A DNA stretch of 48,362 bases from JBNKZU01 sp050301795 (lineage in GTDB: Bacteria; Pseudomonadota; Gammaproteobacteria; Thiohalomonadales; Thiohalomonadaceae), in NCBI GenBank assembly GCA_050301795.1, contig JBNKZU010000027.1:1-48362 (forward strand). The letters are read 5' to 3'. Positions within the stretch are counted from its first letter, which is position 1; the number at the start of each line of letters is the position of its first letter. The position numbers were made by a program, and so were the translations under genes. The notes beneath the pieces were generated by a model, which worked only from the letters and a program-made list of their open reading frames with translations, was not told the origin of the DNA and ran no database searches. Shown here piece after piece: positions 1 through 8,166 of the stretch.

Positions 1-105
1 ATAGATGAGGCATCCAGAAAATGGACGATGCCTATCAGAAATTGGAAAGCGGCCTTGAACCGGTTTATGATTGAGTTCGAAGACCGCTTAACGGATTATG
101 TTTAA
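1..105 (+). CDS. IS256-family transposase, C-terminal fragment (5' end outside window)
   Basis: The first frame is open from the window edge to a TAA and encodes about 34 residues ending in a stretch that includes WTMPIRNWKAALNRF followed by a short acidic tail. The K-W-T-M-P-I-R-N-W block is the hallmark C-terminus of IS256/Mutator-type DDE transposases, which cut and paste insertion sequences through a circular intermediate. The catalytic domain would lie upstream of the window, so intactness cannot be judged. A terminal inverted repeat candidate follows within 10 bases, which agrees with the usual close spacing of stop codon and element end in this family. Confidence 0.8.
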   Translation: MDEASRKWTMPIRNWKAALNRFMIEFEDRLTDYV

Positions 106-114
106 CTACAGCAG

Positions 115-138
115 TTACACAGAATTATTTACAGGCTC
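115..138. repeat. Putative terminal inverted repeat (right) of IS256-type element
   Basis: This 24-base A/T-rich sequence lies 10 bases after the transposase stop and ends in GGCTC. It fits the position and composition of an IS256-family right inverted repeat. The matching left repeat is not in the window. Confidence 0.5.
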
Positions 139-249
139 ACATATAGTGATTAATTCAATACCCGGTTAACGAAAAATGGATAAAGTCTTTCTGCCTGAAT
201 GAGTCGGTGGGGAGCGAGTCATACACCACATTAATTGTGACAAAACCGA

Positions 250-411
250 TTAATGTCCAAGTTCCCGATCAAGCTCCTGATGTGCTCTTTGCGCCTTCTC
301 CTTTTGTCGCTCTTTGGCCTCTAATTGATCAAGTTGATCTAGCTTTTTGGTGGGTGATCCACAGCCGCCAATCAGTAGCACCAAAAAAAATACAATAAAT
401 AGTCGTTTCAT
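250..411 (-). CDS. Small lipoprotein (53 residues)
   Basis: This short gene starts MKRLFIVFFLVLLIGGCGSP. The basic N-terminus, hydrophobic stretch and lipobox L-I-G-G-C predict lipidation at Cys17 by signal peptidase II. The mature part is about 37 residues, highly charged, and looks like a single amphipathic helix or coiled coil (KKLDQLDQLEAKERQKEKAQ). An AAGGA ribosome-binding site lies just before the ATG and abuts the stop of the gene for the secreted amphipathic protein, only 11 bases upstream, so the two are probably co-transcribed and translationally linked. The size and shape recall small helical envelope lipoproteins of the Lpp/entericidin kind, but there is no family match I can name. 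The IS256 end lies just downstream of its stop. Confidence 0.7.
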   Translation of the reverse strand: MKRLFIVFFLVLLIGGCGSPTKKLDQLDQLEAKERQKEKAQRAHQELDRELGH

Positions 412-422
412 TTTAGATCCTT

Positions 423-704
423 TTAGTCAGTCAACTCTTTTGCGCGATCCTTAGTCGCTTTCCATCCCTCTTTCGCTTTATCACTACTCCATTCGGCCGC
501 ATCGCTGGCGCTATCTTTTACTGCCTCGACACCATCTTTGGCCTTGTCACCACTCCACTCTATTGCATCACCGGCAACCTCTTTGGTTTTATCAACCATT
601 GAGCCAACGCCCTCTTTTGCCTTCTCCCATAGGCTCTCTTCGGCAAAAAGAGATGAGGCATTGAATGGTAGTAACATCAAAAAGAGCAGTGGTAGCTTTT
701 TCAT
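423..704 (-). CDS. Small secreted amphipathic-repeat protein (93 residues)
   Basis: The N-terminus (MKKLPLLFLMLLPFNASSLFA) is a clear signal peptide, with cleavage likely after Phe-Ala. The mature part of about 70 residues consists of imperfect repeats of roughly 22 residues built on [D/S]KAK-E-G---A-D-A-EWS. Lys and Asp/Glu alternate with Ala, Val and Trp in a helical pattern. Such repeats resemble LEA-like or apolipoprotein-like surface helices, which suggests membrane or envelope association or stress protection; no enzymatic motif is visible. A good AAGGAGA ribosome-binding site precedes the ATG. It lies 16 bases after the glycosylase-like gene and 11 bases before the lipoprotein gene, at the tail of the argH operon. 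The function is unknown. Confidence 0.7.
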   Translation of the reverse strand: MKKLPLLFLMLLPFNASSLFAEESLWEKAKEGVGSMVDKTKEVAGDAIEWSGDKAKDGVEAVKDSASDAAEWSSDKAKEGWKATKDRAKELTD

Positions 705-720
705 GATTTGTCTCCTTGGT

Positions 721-1392
721 CTATCTTGAATAGAGCTGTTGCAAGCGATTTACCAAAAGCGCGGGAAAGCGTTTATACCAGGTGGCGTTTAGAGGTGATG
801 GGTGTGGCAGCGGATTAAGATTGATCACTCTGCTCTGACCATCGATTGCTGTGAGCTCAATATCTATCGAAGTCTCAAAGCGATCATCCCTCGCCCAGAA
901 CGCTTCGAGTTTTTGTTTAACATCCCGTGGCTGGTTGATTGCAAACCACAAAAATGCCTCGCGTCCGAGCGTGATCACTTTATGGCCATTCCAACTATGG
1001 ATCAGCAGATCTGCCATCAATGGCTGAAACTGCTTTTTGATCTTCATCGACCAGGCTTTATTACCAATCGGCTTGTAGGGCACGGTATTGATCCAGTAGA
1101 AGTGCTCTCCTACCTTTATGGATGATTCAAAATCAGGAAGTGGCTGGTTATAGAGAAACTCATAGGCAGGAACCCGAACCTTCTGCCCACCTGCACCAAT
1201 AAACGGCATTTGATGCTTTACCTCGTCCCGGCCGGGATCTCGACCAAAGAATGCGATCTGGGTATCGGGATGGCCTTGACCGATGATCGGCTGTTGCCAA
1301 TCCTTGTCATACTCTTGGTATACAGCTTTATCGATCCCCTCCATCTGTGCTGCAAGCTCTCGCATTGCAGCGATACGCTCTGCTGCATTCAT
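721..1392 (-). CDS. Uracil-DNA glycosylase superfamily protein
   Basis: The 223-residue product carries the two signature blocks of the UDG fold. Near residue 50 is FFGRDPGRDE followed by MPFIGAGGQK, the water-activating motif and uracil pocket. Near residue 195 is NPLPHPSPLN, the DNA-minor-groove His loop, similar to the HPSPLS of family 1 enzymes. Members remove uracil or related damaged bases from DNA in the cytoplasm. There is no Cys at all, so it cannot carry the 4Fe-4S cluster of family 4 and 5 enzymes, although the first motif looks more like theirs; the exact family is uncertain. Its ATG lies one base after the argH stop, so it is the second gene of the argH operon. Confidence 0.75.
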   Translation of the reverse strand: MNAAERIAAMRELAAQMEGIDKAVYQEYDKDWQQPIIGQGHPDTQIAFFGRDPGRDEVKHQMPFIGAGGQKVRVPAYEFLYNQPLPDFESSIKVGEHFYWINTVPYKPIGNKAWSMKIKKQFQPLMADLLIHSWNGHKVITLGREAFLWFAINQPRDVKQKLEAFWARDDRFETSIDIELTAIDGQSRVINLNPLPHPSPLNATWYKRFPALLVNRLQQLYSR

Positions 1393-1393
1393 C

Positions 1394-2782
1394 TTAGAGG
1401 AGATCTCTGGCGCGTTTTGCCGCTACACGTACCTGCTCAGGCGCTGTTCCTCCGAGGTGGTTTCTGGCAGCAACCGAACCTTCGAGGGTGAGAACGTCAA
1501 AGACATCTTCGTTTATGGCATTGGAGAACTGCTGTAGCTCCTCCAGCGTCATCTCTGAGAGATCCCGCCCGCTATCCACACCAAGGCGAACTGCCTTTCC
1601 GACAATCTCATGGGCATCACGAAACGGTACGCCATTGACAACCAGATAATCGGCTAAATCGGTTGCGGTTGAAAAGCCACGTCTTGCATCCTCGTACATC
1701 CGTTCCCGCTTGAGTGTAACCTGAGCCATCATATCGGCATAAACCTTGAGCGAACCCTTGATGGTATCGATGGTATCAAATAGTGGCTCTTTATCTTCCT
1801 GATTGTCTTTGTTGTAGGCCAGCGGCTGAGACTTCATGAGTGTTAACAGACTCATCAGGTGTCCATAAACCCGTGCCGATTTCCCGCGAACCAACTCCGG
1901 TACATCAGGATTCTTCTTCTGCGGCATGATCGATGATCCGGTGCAGAAGCCATCACCAAGATCGATCCAGTCAAACTGTGAGGATGACCACATCACCAAC
2001 TCTTCTGAGAAGCGCGAAAGGTGCATCATTAAAGTGGCCGATAGGCTAATGAATTCGATCGCAAAGTCGCGATCAGAAACCGCATCCAGTGAGTTCTGAC
2101 AGATGCGTTCAAATCCGAGCAGTTTTGCGGTAATGGTGCGATCAATCGGGTAGGTTGTTCCGGCAAGTGCTGCTGAACCCAGCGGCATGGTATTGACCCG
2201 TTTACGACAATCTGTCAAACGCTCGCTATCTCGTTGAAGCATCTCGTTCCATGCCAGTATATGGTGCCCGAATGTTACCGGCTGGGCTGTTTGTAGATGG
2301 GTGAAACCAGGCATAATGCTATCGGCTTCGCGTTCGGCTAAATCGATTAAGTTTGTTTGCAGACGTTTAAGTTCGCTATGGATAAGATCGATCTCATCTC
2401 GCAGGTAGAGGCGAACATCCGTCGCAACCTGATCATTGCGTGAACGTCCCGTATGAAGTTTTTTACCGGCATCGCCAATCTTGTCGGTGAGACGCTTTTC
2501 GATGTTCATGTGAACATCCTCAAGCGAGATGGACCACGCAAACTCTCCACGCTCGATCTCTGCGACCACCTCTTTTAAACCTGAAATAATCAGGTCTCGC
2601 TCATCCGGACTAAGAACACCGACCTCGCTCAGCATTGTCGCATGAGCAATAGAGCCATTAATATCGTGGTGGTAGAGGCGCTGATCAAATCCGACAGAAG
2701 CGGTGAAGGCCTCAACAAAGGCATCGGTTGGTTCTGTAAAACGTCCGGTCCAGGGTTTTTCTACGGTGGTTTTATCGCTCAT
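1394..2782 (-). CDS. argH: Argininosuccinate lyase
   Basis: ArgH cleaves argininosuccinate to arginine and fumarate, the last step of arginine biosynthesis in the cytoplasm. The 462-residue length is normal for the family. Diagnostic features are the N-terminal KPWTGRF, the substrate-binding TGRSRNDQ (residues about 111-118), the TH--TAQP block containing a catalytic His, and the fumarase/lyase superfamily signature GSSIMPQKKNPD near residue 280, which carries the catalytic Ser loop. The C-terminus is intact. The gene is divergent from algZ across about 140 bases. The argH/algZ/algR neighbourhood is conserved in Pseudomonas. Downstream genes on the same strand are packed closely, indicating an operon of at least four genes. 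Confidence 0.97.
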   Translation of the reverse strand: MSDKTTVEKPWTGRFTEPTDAFVEAFTASVGFDQRLYHHDINGSIAHATMLSEVGVLSPDERDLIISGLKEVVAEIERGEFAWSISLEDVHMNIEKRLTDKIGDAGKKLHTGRSRNDQVATDVRLYLRDEIDLIHSELKRLQTNLIDLAEREADSIMPGFTHLQTAQPVTFGHHILAWNEMLQRDSERLTDCRKRVNTMPLGSAALAGTTYPIDRTITAKLLGFERICQNSLDAVSDRDFAIEFISLSATLMMHLSRFSEELVMWSSSQFDWIDLGDGFCTGSSIMPQKKNPDVPELVRGKSARVYGHLMSLLTLMKSQPLAYNKDNQEDKEPLFDTIDTIKGSLKVYADMMAQVTLKRERMYEDARRGFSTATDLADYLVVNGVPFRDAHEIVGKAVRLGVDSGRDLSEMTLEELQQFSNAINEDVFDVLTLEGSVAARNHLGGTAPEQVRVAAKRARDLL

Positions 2783-2922
2783 TGTTCACTATCGGCTTAA
2801 TTAATTATCACGGAAGTATATCCGATCTGTGAGCTAAATCGCGATGATCGAACTGAAAACTCGCCACACACTGCCGATCCGACTAAGATTGAACAGAAAT
2901 AGTTATGCGGATCATCTAAAGA
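2783..2922. promoter_or_regulatory. Divergent promoter region between argH and algZ
   Basis: These 140 bases separate two divergent genes and must hold the argH promoter on the minus strand and the algZR promoter on the plus strand. An A/T-rich stretch (TTAATTAATTAT) lies close to the argH start. I cannot pick -35 and -10 elements with confidence, and the ribosome-binding site of algZ is weak. Confidence 0.4.
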
Positions 2923-3969
2923 ATGTCGTCTGAAGCGCCAATAAACAGCCACACAGAATCGCTGCCGAACTTTTGCAATCGCGAAACGACGTTTGTCTCT
3001 ATCATACTGGCGACACTCCTAGCACTGGTGTTTTCTTTAACCTCGGCCAGAACCTTTAATGCCTTTTGGGGCATTTTCGGACTAATGTCGCTCTATATGC
3101 TGTGGCTGGTATTGAGCTTTTCCACCATCATCTGTTATCTGCGCCCACGACTAAGTCGGTTAAGTACGGTAAAGGCATCCCTCACGGCCTTTGTGATTCT
3201 GATTTTGATCCAGGCAATACTTAATGAGATTGTGCTCTATCTCATTCCACAGGTTGAAATTGAGAATGTCTTCAATCTCTCAGAAAACTTCCGTTGGCGC
3301 TCACTTGCGATTGGAATCATCATCGGCGGTATGTCGCTTCACTACTACTACCTACAACACCAGTGGCGCAAACGCACACGTGCAGCTTCACAGTATCGGA
3401 TTGAGGCATTGCAGGCTCGAATTCGCCCCCACTTTCTCTTTAACAGCCTCAACACCGTTACCAGCCTGATTCACACCAAACCGGATGAGGCTGAAGAGGC
3501 ACTACTCGATATCTCAGATCTGTTTCGCCAAAGTCTAAGCTCAGGTGAGCATCTGCTTCCAGTCCAGCAGGAGTTAAATCTAACCCGTCGCTACCTGCAC
3601 ATCGAATCGCTTCGCATCGGAGAGCGTCTTAAAGTGGAGTGGAACATTGAAGACGGAATAGACGATATCCTGATCCCGACACTCATTCTGCAACCATTGG
3701 TTGAGAATGCGATCTATCATGGCATTGAACGTATATCCGGTGGTGGTTGTGTCTCGATATCAGTCGTTAAGGATCAGCAACAGCTGATCATCACCGTATC
3801 GAACCCATTGGCGACAACGGATGATCGTCATCATGGCAACCAGATCGCCCTAGCCAATATTCAAAGCCGGATCGAAACGCTGGAGCCGACCCCAGGCTCA
3901 GTAACCATTGAGCAACTGGCTGACACCTATACGGTTACGATCAGGATCCCGCTAAGGTCGTTATCATGA
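2923..3969 (+). CDS. algZ: LytS/AlgZ-type sensor histidine kinase
   Basis: The 348-residue membrane kinase has four predicted transmembrane helices in residues about 25-145 and a cytoplasmic HisKA_7TM-independent LytS-type kinase core. The phospho-acceptor block is RPHFLFNSLN (residues about 167-176), typical of the His_kinase family, and the ATP-binding N box is LILQPLVENAIYHG near residue 255. In Pseudomonas the equivalent protein (AlgZ/FimS) partners with AlgR and controls alginate, type IV pili and rhamnolipids. The start was chosen at the first ATG. The stop overlaps the response regulator start by 4 bases, giving translational coupling. The target regulon here is unknown, but surface functions such as adhesins are plausible. 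Confidence 0.9.
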   Translation: MSSEAPINSHTESLPNFCNRETTFVSIILATLLALVFSLTSARTFNAFWGIFGLMSLYMLWLVLSFSTIICYLRPRLSRLSTVKASLTAFVILILIQAILNEIVLYLIPQVEIENVFNLSENFRWRSLAIGIIIGGMSLHYYYLQHQWRKRTRAASQYRIEALQARIRPHFLFNSLNTVTSLIHTKPDEAEEALLDISDLFRQSLSSGEHLLPVQQELNLTRRYLHIESLRIGERLKVEWNIEDGIDDILIPTLILQPLVENAIYHGIERISGGGCVSISVVKDQQQLIITVSNPLATTDDRHHGNQIALANIQSRIETLEPTPGSVTIEQLADTYTVTIRIPLRSLS

Positions 3970-4691
3970 TTCGAACCCTGATTATTGATGATGAAAAACC
4001 GGCACGGGAACGATTAAAACGACTGGTTTCCCAAAGCACCATCGCTGAGGTTTGTGGCGAAGCGGCTGATGGTGCTGATGCACTGGAACAGATTAGAACA
4101 CTACAACCAGATCTACTCCTGCTGGATATCCGTATGCCAGAGGTTGACGGGATGAAAGTCGCAAAGGAGATCTCAAAACAATCCTCACCACCACTGATTA
4201 TCTTTACCACAGCCTATAGTGAGCACGCACTTGAGGCATTTGGTGTTGAAGCTGTCGATTATCTGCTCAAACCAATCCGGTTTGAAACTCTGCTTCAGTC
4301 CCTCAAGCGTGTCGAAAAAAGAGTTACCGAACTCGCCTCAAATGATGATTATGATCAACCCTATCTTCGGGCAATCCACCAAGGGACATCCGAGTTGATT
4401 CCGGTTGACGAGATTCTATTGCTTTTGGCGGATAACAAGTATGTGACCGCTTACACCTCGGATCGTCAGATCATTCTTGATGAATCGTTAAAACAGATTG
4501 AAGATAAGTTCGCCAATTTTTTTGTGCGTGTTCATCGCAATGCCCTGGTTAAAACCGGACAGATTATTGGCTGTGAAAAGGACAGGGAAGGAAGGTTATT
4601 TGCGCTACTGCGTGATCTAAAACAACGTGTAGAGGTCAGCCGTCGTCACCATGTTGAGATTAGAAAACTCGTTAAAGAGCGGGCGCGATAG
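3966..4691 (+). CDS. algR: AlgR-like LytTR response regulator
   Basis: The 241-residue product has an N-terminal receiver domain (acidic pocket IIDDE, phospho-acceptor Asp in LLLLDIRMPEVDG near residue 55, and the switch Thr in IIFTTAY) and a C-terminal LytTR DNA-binding domain (residues about 135-238) with the typical FVRVHRNALV block. It is predicted to be phosphorylated by the kinase encoded immediately upstream, with which it overlaps by 4 bases. LytTR regulators bind paired direct repeats; no such site was recognised in this window. The Pseudomonas counterpart is followed by hemC, but here a convergent thioredoxin-fold gene follows instead. Confidence 0.9.
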   Translation: MIRTLIIDDEKPARERLKRLVSQSTIAEVCGEAADGADALEQIRTLQPDLLLLDIRMPEVDGMKVAKEISKQSSPPLIIFTTAYSEHALEAFGVEAVDYLLKPIRFETLLQSLKRVEKRVTELASNDDYDQPYLRAIHQGTSELIPVDEILLLLADNKYVTAYTSDRQIILDESLKQIEDKFANFFVRVHRNALVKTGQIIGCEKDREGRLFALLRDLKQRVEVSRRHHVEIRKLVKERAR

Positions 4692-4720
4692 TTGTTGAGG
4701 AGCAGGACTCAATCAACAAC
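4691..4720. terminator. Possible bidirectional hairpin between algR and the thioredoxin-fold gene
   Basis: GTTGTTGA at 4691-4698 pairs with TCAACAAC at 4713-4720 around a 14-base loop, exactly where two convergent genes meet. The right arm lies inside the last codons of the minus-strand gene. There is no run of T, so intrinsic termination is only a guess. Confidence 0.3.
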
Positions 4721-5191
4721 GGCATTGAGCTTTTTCAATGCCTCATCAATCGACATATCCAGATAGCCACCATAATAATCGGGCGTTGTCAGACCCACTT
4801 GCTTCTCAACTAGCTCATGACCAGTGGCATCCAGATAGAGAATCGTCGGGGTCATATTGATCTTGTAGCGGGATTGAATTGCCTCTGCTGTCGTAACCCC
4901 ACCATTAAAATCGACAACGGGCAGATTTGAATCAATCTTGAACTTGGTGATCATGACACGATTGGTATAGTCGCCACTAATCAGCATCGGAATCAAAAAA
5001 TCCTCTTCTACAATCAAACAGTATCGGCAATCATCCGATGAGAACATCATCATAATCGGGATATTTCTGCTTTTTGATTGTTGAGCTAACAGTTGCAGGT
5101 TGGAAACAGCAGTAACAGTTGGCCGTGCTGGACTAGCAGCAACCGCGCCTACAGCAACCAAAATCACCACACTGATTAACCAATTCCGCAT
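4709..5191 (-). CDS. Periplasmic thioredoxin-fold protein (SoxW-like)
   Basis: The 160-residue product starts with a signal peptide or anchor (MRNWLISVVILVAVGAVAAS). The rest is a thioredoxin fold with the redox motif D-C-R-Y-C at residues about 55-58 and the cis-proline block MTPTILYLD near residue 113. A lone periplasmic thioredoxin of this type would reduce or shuttle disulfides on exported proteins. SoxW and DsbE/TlpA relatives do this during sulfur oxidation or cytochrome c maturation, and a cytochrome c' gene is divergent from it. No Sox gene is in the window, so the partner is unknown. The active-site spacing C-R-Y-C is intact. Confidence 0.75.
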   Translation of the reverse strand: MRNWLISVVILVAVGAVAASPARPTVTAVSNLQLLAQQSKSRNIPIMMMFSSDDCRYCLIVEEDFLIPMLISGDYTNRVMITKFKIDSNLPVVDFNGGVTTAEAIQSRYKINMTPTILYLDATGHELVEKQVGLTTPDYYGGYLDMSIDEALKKLNAVVD

Positions 5192-5339
5192 TTCGCTTAA
5201 TGCACCCTAATTCCGATAGAGACTGAAACATAGCCTCGCCCACGGATGAAAGCAATAGATCGTCTTTGCAGAAGATTGCATTTTTAACTAGCAACCCACA
5301 CCATAAATAGTGTTCCAACATGCAAACGGGTATAAGACG

Positions 5340-5750
5340 ATGAAAAAACTGATACTACTTCTTGCAGCAACCTTAATGTCTACACCACTTCTTGCTGATG
5401 ATGAGGATTACATTAAATATCGTCAGGATGTAATGAAGTCGCTTTCGGCAAATCTCAAGGCATCCTCAATGATCCTTAAAGGCAAGGTTGATCTCAACGC
5501 AAACCTAAAACGTCATGCCCAGGCTATCGCTGATGGAGCAAACATGACAGACGGACTATTTCCTGAAGGCTCAGATTTTGGGGATACTGATGCCAAAATG
5601 GATATCTGGGATCACCCGGATCAATTCGCTGAAAAAATTGAGGCGTTCAAAGAGGCGGCTAACACCTTTAATGCCAACGCAACCCTAAAGACCTTCGGGG
5701 AAGTTGGTAAGGCGTGCAAGTCGTGTCATAAAAAGTTTAGAGAGAAATAG
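5340..5750 (+). CDS. Cytochrome c' family protein
   Basis: The chosen ATG gives MKKLILLLAATLMSTPLLA as signal peptide and a mature four-helix-bundle haem protein of about 117 residues. An upstream in-frame GTG at 5310 would only add residues before the signal peptide. The single haem site C-K-S-C-H is 10 residues from the C-terminus, as in class II cytochromes c'. The Arg near the mature N-terminus (KYRQDVMKS) and the LFPEGSD block are also family features. Cytochromes c' are periplasmic and bind NO or protect against it; electron-transfer roles are less clear. It is divergent from the thioredoxin-fold gene and is followed by a small hairpin with a T run. Confidence 0.88.
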   Translation: MKKLILLLAATLMSTPLLADDEDYIKYRQDVMKSLSANLKASSMILKGKVDLNANLKRHAQAIADGANMTDGLFPEGSDFGDTDAKMDIWDHPDQFAEKIEAFKEAANTFNANATLKTFGEVGKACKSCHKKFREK

Positions 5751-5759
5751 AGAATCTTC

Positions 5760-5778
5760 CTGTTAACGACAGTTTTTT
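5760..5778 (+). terminator. Weak intrinsic terminator after cytochrome c'
   Basis: CTGT-TAACG-ACAG forms a 4-bp stem immediately followed by six T residues, 10 bases after the stop codon. The stem is short, but the T run and position fit termination. A second small near-palindrome (CAGGTTCTAGAGCCTG) follows. Confidence 0.35.
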
Positions 5779-5879
5779 GATTCAGGTTCTAGAGCCTGTT
5801 GACGGCTCATATTCATCACTGTTGCTGCCCCAAAGGGATCGGATATAAGCGAGCGATGCCCAGGTTATCCTGACTCGCC

Positions 5880-7094
5880 TTAATGCGCTTTTCTCAAAAA
5901 ATGTAATAACACGATCGCAAACGATGAAAACACCGCCGCCATCAGATAACTGCTTACAAAACTACCGCTACTCTCGGCAATAAGACCGGCCAAAGTCGGG
6001 CCGATGATCTGCCCCATTCCAAAAAAGAGGGTCACAGTACCAAATGCTTTGACCGCATGTTCTGGCCCCATATAGTCACCTGTGGTTGCAGCCATTATGG
6101 AGGGTACACTCCACGCACAAATACCAAAAAGGAATACTGAAACATAGACGGCCCATTCACTGTTAAACACTCCGATCAGCAGATATGAGATCACATGGAG
6201 CAGATAGACGAGGGATAACCCAGCTTTTCGTCCGAGCTTATCTGATAAGGTGCCAAACAGTGGGCCGGAAAAGAGACTGAAAAACCCAATCCAAAACCAG
6301 ATATTTCCAGCGAAGGCTTCACTCATGTTCCGTTCATTCACCAACGTGGTGACGATAAAGGTGGCGTAGATCACATAAGAGAATCCGAACATAAAATAGA
6401 TCGAACCGATATGTATCACGATCTTGCGTCGCTCTTTTTCATCACTCTTGGCGTGTTGCTGATGAAAATCGCTGTGTCGCCCGAGTGGCATCAATCCCAT
6501 CTCTTCTGGACTGTTGCGGAGCAAGATCTCGGCGATCACTGCTATTGCGATAACAATCCCGCCCATAATCAACCAACTTAATCGCCACCCTTGTGCTCCT
6601 TGTGCCAGATTAATCATCGGCACCATGATTCCAGTCAACATGATCGCAAGGCCATTTCCTATCACCATATATCCGGCAGCCTTACCTCGCAGGTCTCGTC
6701 GAAACCAGTGTGAGACTAACCCCATAATGGGTACATTCGCCCCACCACTGGCAATGCCAGTAATGAGATAAAGAAATAGAATTGAGTAGAATCCCTGACC
6801 GAAGCTAATCATCGCCATTGATAGTCCGATCAACAGGAGTGAGATTGCAACGGTATGACGTGTACCGATTCGTTCTACCAAAAGGTGTACTAACACAACT
6901 GCAGCAAGATAGCCGATAAAGTTGAAGGTGCTAATCAGTCCCATCTGACTATAGGTGAGATGCAGCGTCTCCCCCATTGATGGCAACAGCATACCTAAGG
7001 TAAAGCGCCCCAGCCCAAGACAAGCGAACAGCGTGAGTATCCCTGCAAAGACGATGATCCAACCGTAATGAGTTTTGAAAAGAGGTGATCGCAT
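5880..7094 (-). CDS. MFS transporter (YbfB/YjiJ-like)
   Basis: The product of about 404 residues has the 12 hydrophobic segments of a major facilitator. Helix 1 carries GLGRFTLGMLLPSM, followed by SQMGLISTFNFIGYL, resembling the YbfB/YjiJ group. The loop between helices 8 and 9 has GTLSDKLGRKAG, the usual MFS motif. It should be a proton-coupled inner-membrane exporter or importer; the substrate is unknown. I chose the ATG at 7094 rather than the TTG codon just upstream. It is monocistronic, convergent with the cytochrome c' gene and divergent from mscS. The 235 bases before mscS are A/T-rich and probably hold both promoters. Confidence 0.85.
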   Translation of the reverse strand: MRSPLFKTHYGWIIVFAGILTLFACLGLGRFTLGMLLPSMGETLHLTYSQMGLISTFNFIGYLAAVVLVHLLVERIGTRHTVAISLLLIGLSMAMISFGQGFYSILFLYLITGIASGGANVPIMGLVSHWFRRDLRGKAAGYMVIGNGLAIMLTGIMVPMINLAQGAQGWRLSWLIMGGIVIAIAVIAEILLRNSPEEMGLMPLGRHSDFHQQHAKSDEKERRKIVIHIGSIYFMFGFSYVIYATFIVTTLVNERNMSEAFAGNIWFWIGFFSLFSGPLFGTLSDKLGRKAGLSLVYLLHVISYLLIGVFNSEWAVYVSVFLFGICAWSVPSIMAATTGDYMGPEHAVKAFGTVTLFFGMGQIIGPTLAGLIAESSGSFVSSYLMAAVFSSFAIVLLHFLRKAH

Positions 7095-7332
7095 CAATCA
7101 ATATTAATTGAATCTGTGAATTAGCTCCTCTTTTATTTGTATAGAGCAAAATGTCCCGAAAAAGTAACACCTTTTTATAGGCTCACTAGCGGCGTTAAAT
7201 CGCCGGTTCTCTCATTGTATTAATCAACTATGATCGTTAAGTGTTGTGATATGGTGACATAGGATTACAGTGATTTTCATGACACTATATAACTAATTAT
7301 TGTGTTGTGATTTCTAAATTGAGGATTATTCA

Positions 7333-8166
7333 ATGGACATTGGTTCCTTAGATCTTGAAGAGCTTGTTACTAATTATGTTATTCCTTGGGGAATAAACTT
7401 TATTACTGCCCTTGCCGTTTTCGTCATCGGTAAATGGGTTGCAAATCTATTGGTGAAAGCCGTTCGACGTTTGATGGAGAGGTTTAAGGTTGATACGGTT
7501 TTAATCGACTTTTTATCCAGCCTGCTTAGTGCCGCACTCTATATCGTTGTGGTCATTGCCTCACTGGAGCAGTTGGGGGTCAATACCACATCAATTATGG
7601 CCTTATTTGCAGCGGCGGGTCTTGCTGTTGGTCTGGCATTAAAAGATTCTCTGTCTAACTTCTCATCAGGTGTGATGCTCATTATCTTTCGTCCATTTAA
7701 GCCTGGTGACTTTGTTGAAGCCGCAGGTGTTAGTGGCGTTGTTGAATCGGTTCAGATCTTTAACACCATAATTCGCACTGGTGATAATCGAGAAATCATC
7801 GTGCCCAACTCACAGATCTATGGCGACACAATTACCAACTACAGCGCCCGATCGACACGACGAATTGATCTCGTGATTGGTATTAGTTATGACGATGATA
7901 TTAAGAAGGCAAAAGCGTTGCTTAATCAGATACTCACTGAAAATGAGCACGTATTGAGTGAGCCGGCACCTGCGGTGGCAATTGCTGAACTGGGGGCATC
8001 CAGTGTCGATTTTAATGTCAGACCCTGGGTTGATACTTCCGACTACTGGAGTGTACGCTCTGAGCTTATTGAAACCATCAAACTGCGCTTTGATGAAGAG
8101 AACATTACGTTCCCGTTCCCACAAACCGATGTTCATCTATACAAAGAAAATCAGGAGATATTGTGA
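7333..8166 (+). CDS. mscS: Small-conductance mechanosensitive channel
   Basis: The 277-residue length is close to the 286 of E. coli MscS. Three N-terminal transmembrane helices are visible. The pore helix TM3 has the Gly/Ala-packed pattern LFAAAGLAVGLALKDSLSNF at residues about 93-112, followed by the conserved VMLIIFRPFKPGDFVE entering the beta domain. The protein opens under membrane tension to release solutes during hypo-osmotic shock. The stop codon overlaps the GTG start of the DUF481 gene (GTGA), so the two are translationally coupled. Confidence 0.95.
   Translation: MDIGSLDLEELVTNYVIPWGINFITALAVFVIGKWVANLLVKAVRRLMERFKVDTVLIDFLSSLLSAALYIVVVIASLEQLGVNTTSIMALFAAAGLAVGLALKDSLSNFSSGVMLIIFRPFKPGDFVEAAGVSGVVESVQIFNTIIRTGDNREIIVPNSQIYGDTITNYSARSTRRIDLVIGISYDDDIKKAKALLNQILTENEHVLSEPAPAVAIAELGASSVDFNVRPWVDTSDYWSVRSELIETIKLRFDEENITFPFPQTDVHLYKENQEIL

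Larger units (their letters stand above)
1..138 (+). mobile_element. Right end of an IS256-type insertion sequence
   Basis: The segment holds the transposase C-terminus plus the element's right terminus. Bases 115-138 (TTACACAGAATTATTTACAG then GCTC) resemble the A/T-rich terminal inverted repeats of IS256 relatives, which commonly contain a TTACACA...ATT core. The left end and the target-site duplication are outside the window, so the exact boundary is inferred. Confidence 0.65.

Noticed and set aside
207..398. 63-codon plus-strand frame
   Set aside because: It lies opposite the small lipoprotein gene, has no good ribosome-binding site and no recognisable features.
802..1537. Plus-strand frames opposite the UDG-like and argH genes
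   Set aside because: They are shadows of well-supported minus-strand genes.
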